Assembly: GCA_903911985.1 (NCBI GenBank)
Contig: CAIWFP010000092.1
Location: 1 to 5,821, forward strand
Direction: 5' to 3'
Length of the DNA stretch: 5,821 nucleotides
Origin: an uncultured Sphingomonadales bacterium
GTDB taxonomy: Bacteria; Pseudomonadota; Alphaproteobacteria; Sphingomonadales; Sphingomonadaceae
Positions 5,349-5,821 of this stretch are shown here, one piece after another. The notes under the pieces were generated by a model that was not told the DNA's origin, made no database searches, and saw only the letters and a list, made by a program, of their open reading frames with translations. The position numbers and the translations under genes were made by a program. Within the stretch, counting starts at the first letter, position 1; the number at the start of each line of letters is the position of its first letter.

Positions 5349-5439
5349 GCGTCTGGGGTTTTGCGGGGCCTGTTCGCCACATCCGCGCTTTTCCGGCCCG
5401 CCGTGGCGGGACGCGACACTCGTCAATGAGCGGCGTTCG
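5349..5439. other. Gap between the terminator and the hemN stop, with a short GC hairpin
   Basis: CCCGC (5397-5401) pairs with GCGGG (5406-5410), a tight hairpin 30 bp beyond the hemN stop. On the minus strand it is followed by CCGGAAAAGCG, which is not a U-tract. It could contribute to Rho-dependent ending or mRNA 3' stability of hemN, but it is not an intrinsic terminator. Nothing else was seen here. Confidence 0.35.
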
Positions 5440-5821
5440 TCAGACCGCAGAGCTGAAGCGGCGGTCGCTATGCTGGCGATAGGGATCGAACAGGGCCGCG
5501 ATGGTGCGGGCATAGGGCAGGCCCGCCGGCAGGATCGTTAGCCGCCCGCCATCTATCTCGGCCAGCCCGCGCGCGAGGAAAGGCCTCAGCCCCTCGCCAA
5601 CCAGCACGGCCTGCTCGGGGGGAATAATCGCCGCGCCCTGACACAGCAGCGCATTGATGATGTCCCCGGTCGCCCTGTCGGCGGCGGAGCGGGCCACGCC
5701 CACCGAAACCGGCAGGCGCTCCTGCGACAGCATCATGCCATATCGCCCGGCGTTCTTCTCGTTCTGGATGAGAAGTTCGGGAAAGCTGGAAATCGCCGAG
5801 GCGCCAAGGCCGATCAGCACA
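5440..5821 (-). CDS. hemN: HemN, oxygen-independent coproporphyrinogen III oxidase, C-terminal part
   Basis: The 126 C-terminal residues and the TGA stop are in the window; the N-terminal radical-SAM domain with its CxxxCxxC iron-sulfur site lies beyond the right edge. The GTG at 5820-5818 is an internal Val codon, not the start. Seen: IGLGASAISSFP, the HemN form of this segment (HemW has GIGPGAHGR instead); LIQNEKNAGRYGMML, matching the 'QN...Y' stretch; LPVSVGVARSAADRATGDIINALLCQ, the conserved region that introduces the HemN C-terminal domain (split here as LPVSVGVARSAADR and ATGDIINALLCQ); and the end YARTIAALFDPYRQHSDRRFSSAV, typical of alphaproteobacterial HemN (FDPY and RFSSAV). The enzyme decarboxylates coproporphyrinogen III to protoporphyrinogen IX in haem synthesis without O2, in the cytoplasm. 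It is convergent with dsbD, 554 bp away. Its promoter, often with an FNR/FixK box, is outside the window. Confidence 0.85.
   Translation of the reverse strand, partial: VLIGLGASAISSFPELLIQNEKNAGRYGMMLSQERLPVSVGVARSAADRATGDIINALLCQGAAIIPPEQAVLVGEGLRPFLARGLAEIDGGRLTILPAGLPYARTIAALFDPYRQHSDRRFSSAV

Noticed and set aside
5064..5429. A 121-residue plus-strand frame in the gap, starting inside the repeat element.
   Set aside because: No recognisable domain, Arg/Ser/Pro-rich composition, a start inside a hairpin, and it reads straight through the intrinsic terminator at 5313-5348.
4886..5439. CRISPR array, tRNA, 4.5S RNA, tmRNA or RNase P RNA in the gap.
   Set aside because: No regularly spaced repeats, no cloverleaf with TTCGA/CCA features, and none of the conserved cores of those RNAs were seen.
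5184..5513. A 109-residue minus-strand frame overlapping the hemN end.
   Set aside because: It overlaps the real hemN C-terminus in another frame and is antisense to the sRNA hairpins. No family features.

Overview
The window is GC-rich alphaproteobacterial chromosome. A PhoK/PafA-type alkaline phosphatase, a ScsB-like DsbD with a long N-terminal domain, a UbiH-family hydroxylase and a HemN with the C-terminal style of this class together suggest a sphingomonad (Sphingomonas/Novosphingobium-like). That placement is inferred from gene content, not from a search.

Layout. (1) 1-743, minus: N-terminal 247 codons of a UbiH/UbiF-family FAD monooxygenase, cut by the left edge. (2) 809-2578, minus: a complete secreted phosphothreonine-type alkaline phosphatase, 65 bp upstream of the monooxygenase on the same strand. 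(3) 2579-2722: a 144-bp divergent intergenic region carrying a Shine-Dalgarno for each flanking gene and a 10-bp dyad in the dsbD leader. (4) 2723-4885, plus: a complete DsbD/ScsB-family thiol:disulfide reductase with all three expected cysteine pairs. (5) 4886-5439: a 554-bp gap without a convincing protein gene, but full of structure. (6) 5440-5821, minus: the C-terminal 126 residues of oxygen-independent coproporphyrinogen III oxidase (HemN), cut by the right edge and convergent with dsbD.

The 554-bp gap is the most interesting part. Its left half (about 4884-5091) is an AT-richer, highly palindromic element with imperfect inverted ends (AGAGC...GCTCT) and three nested or adjacent hairpins, resembling a dispersed palindromic or MITE-like repeat. 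Its first bases contribute to the dsbD stop codon. Its right half holds what looks like a small-RNA gene: a perfect 16-bp FNR/FixK-type palindrome (TTTGAC-N4-GTCAAA, 5148-5163), then a roughly 150-nt transcript region with three hairpins and four CUCCC/CCUCC (anti-Shine-Dalgarno-like) patches, ending in a strong intrinsic terminator with seven T (5313-5348). Two of the C-rich patches lie exactly in hairpin loops. This is the design of alphaproteobacterial trans-acting sRNAs such as the CcsR and alpha-r14/NfeR families, but I cannot assign it to a known family.

How the parts may work together: hemN is a classic low-oxygen gene, dsbD supplies periplasmic reducing power, and the palindrome would place the putative sRNA under an FNR/FixK regulator. 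A link between oxygen state and post-transcriptional control is an inference. Nothing in the sequence shows the sRNA's targets.
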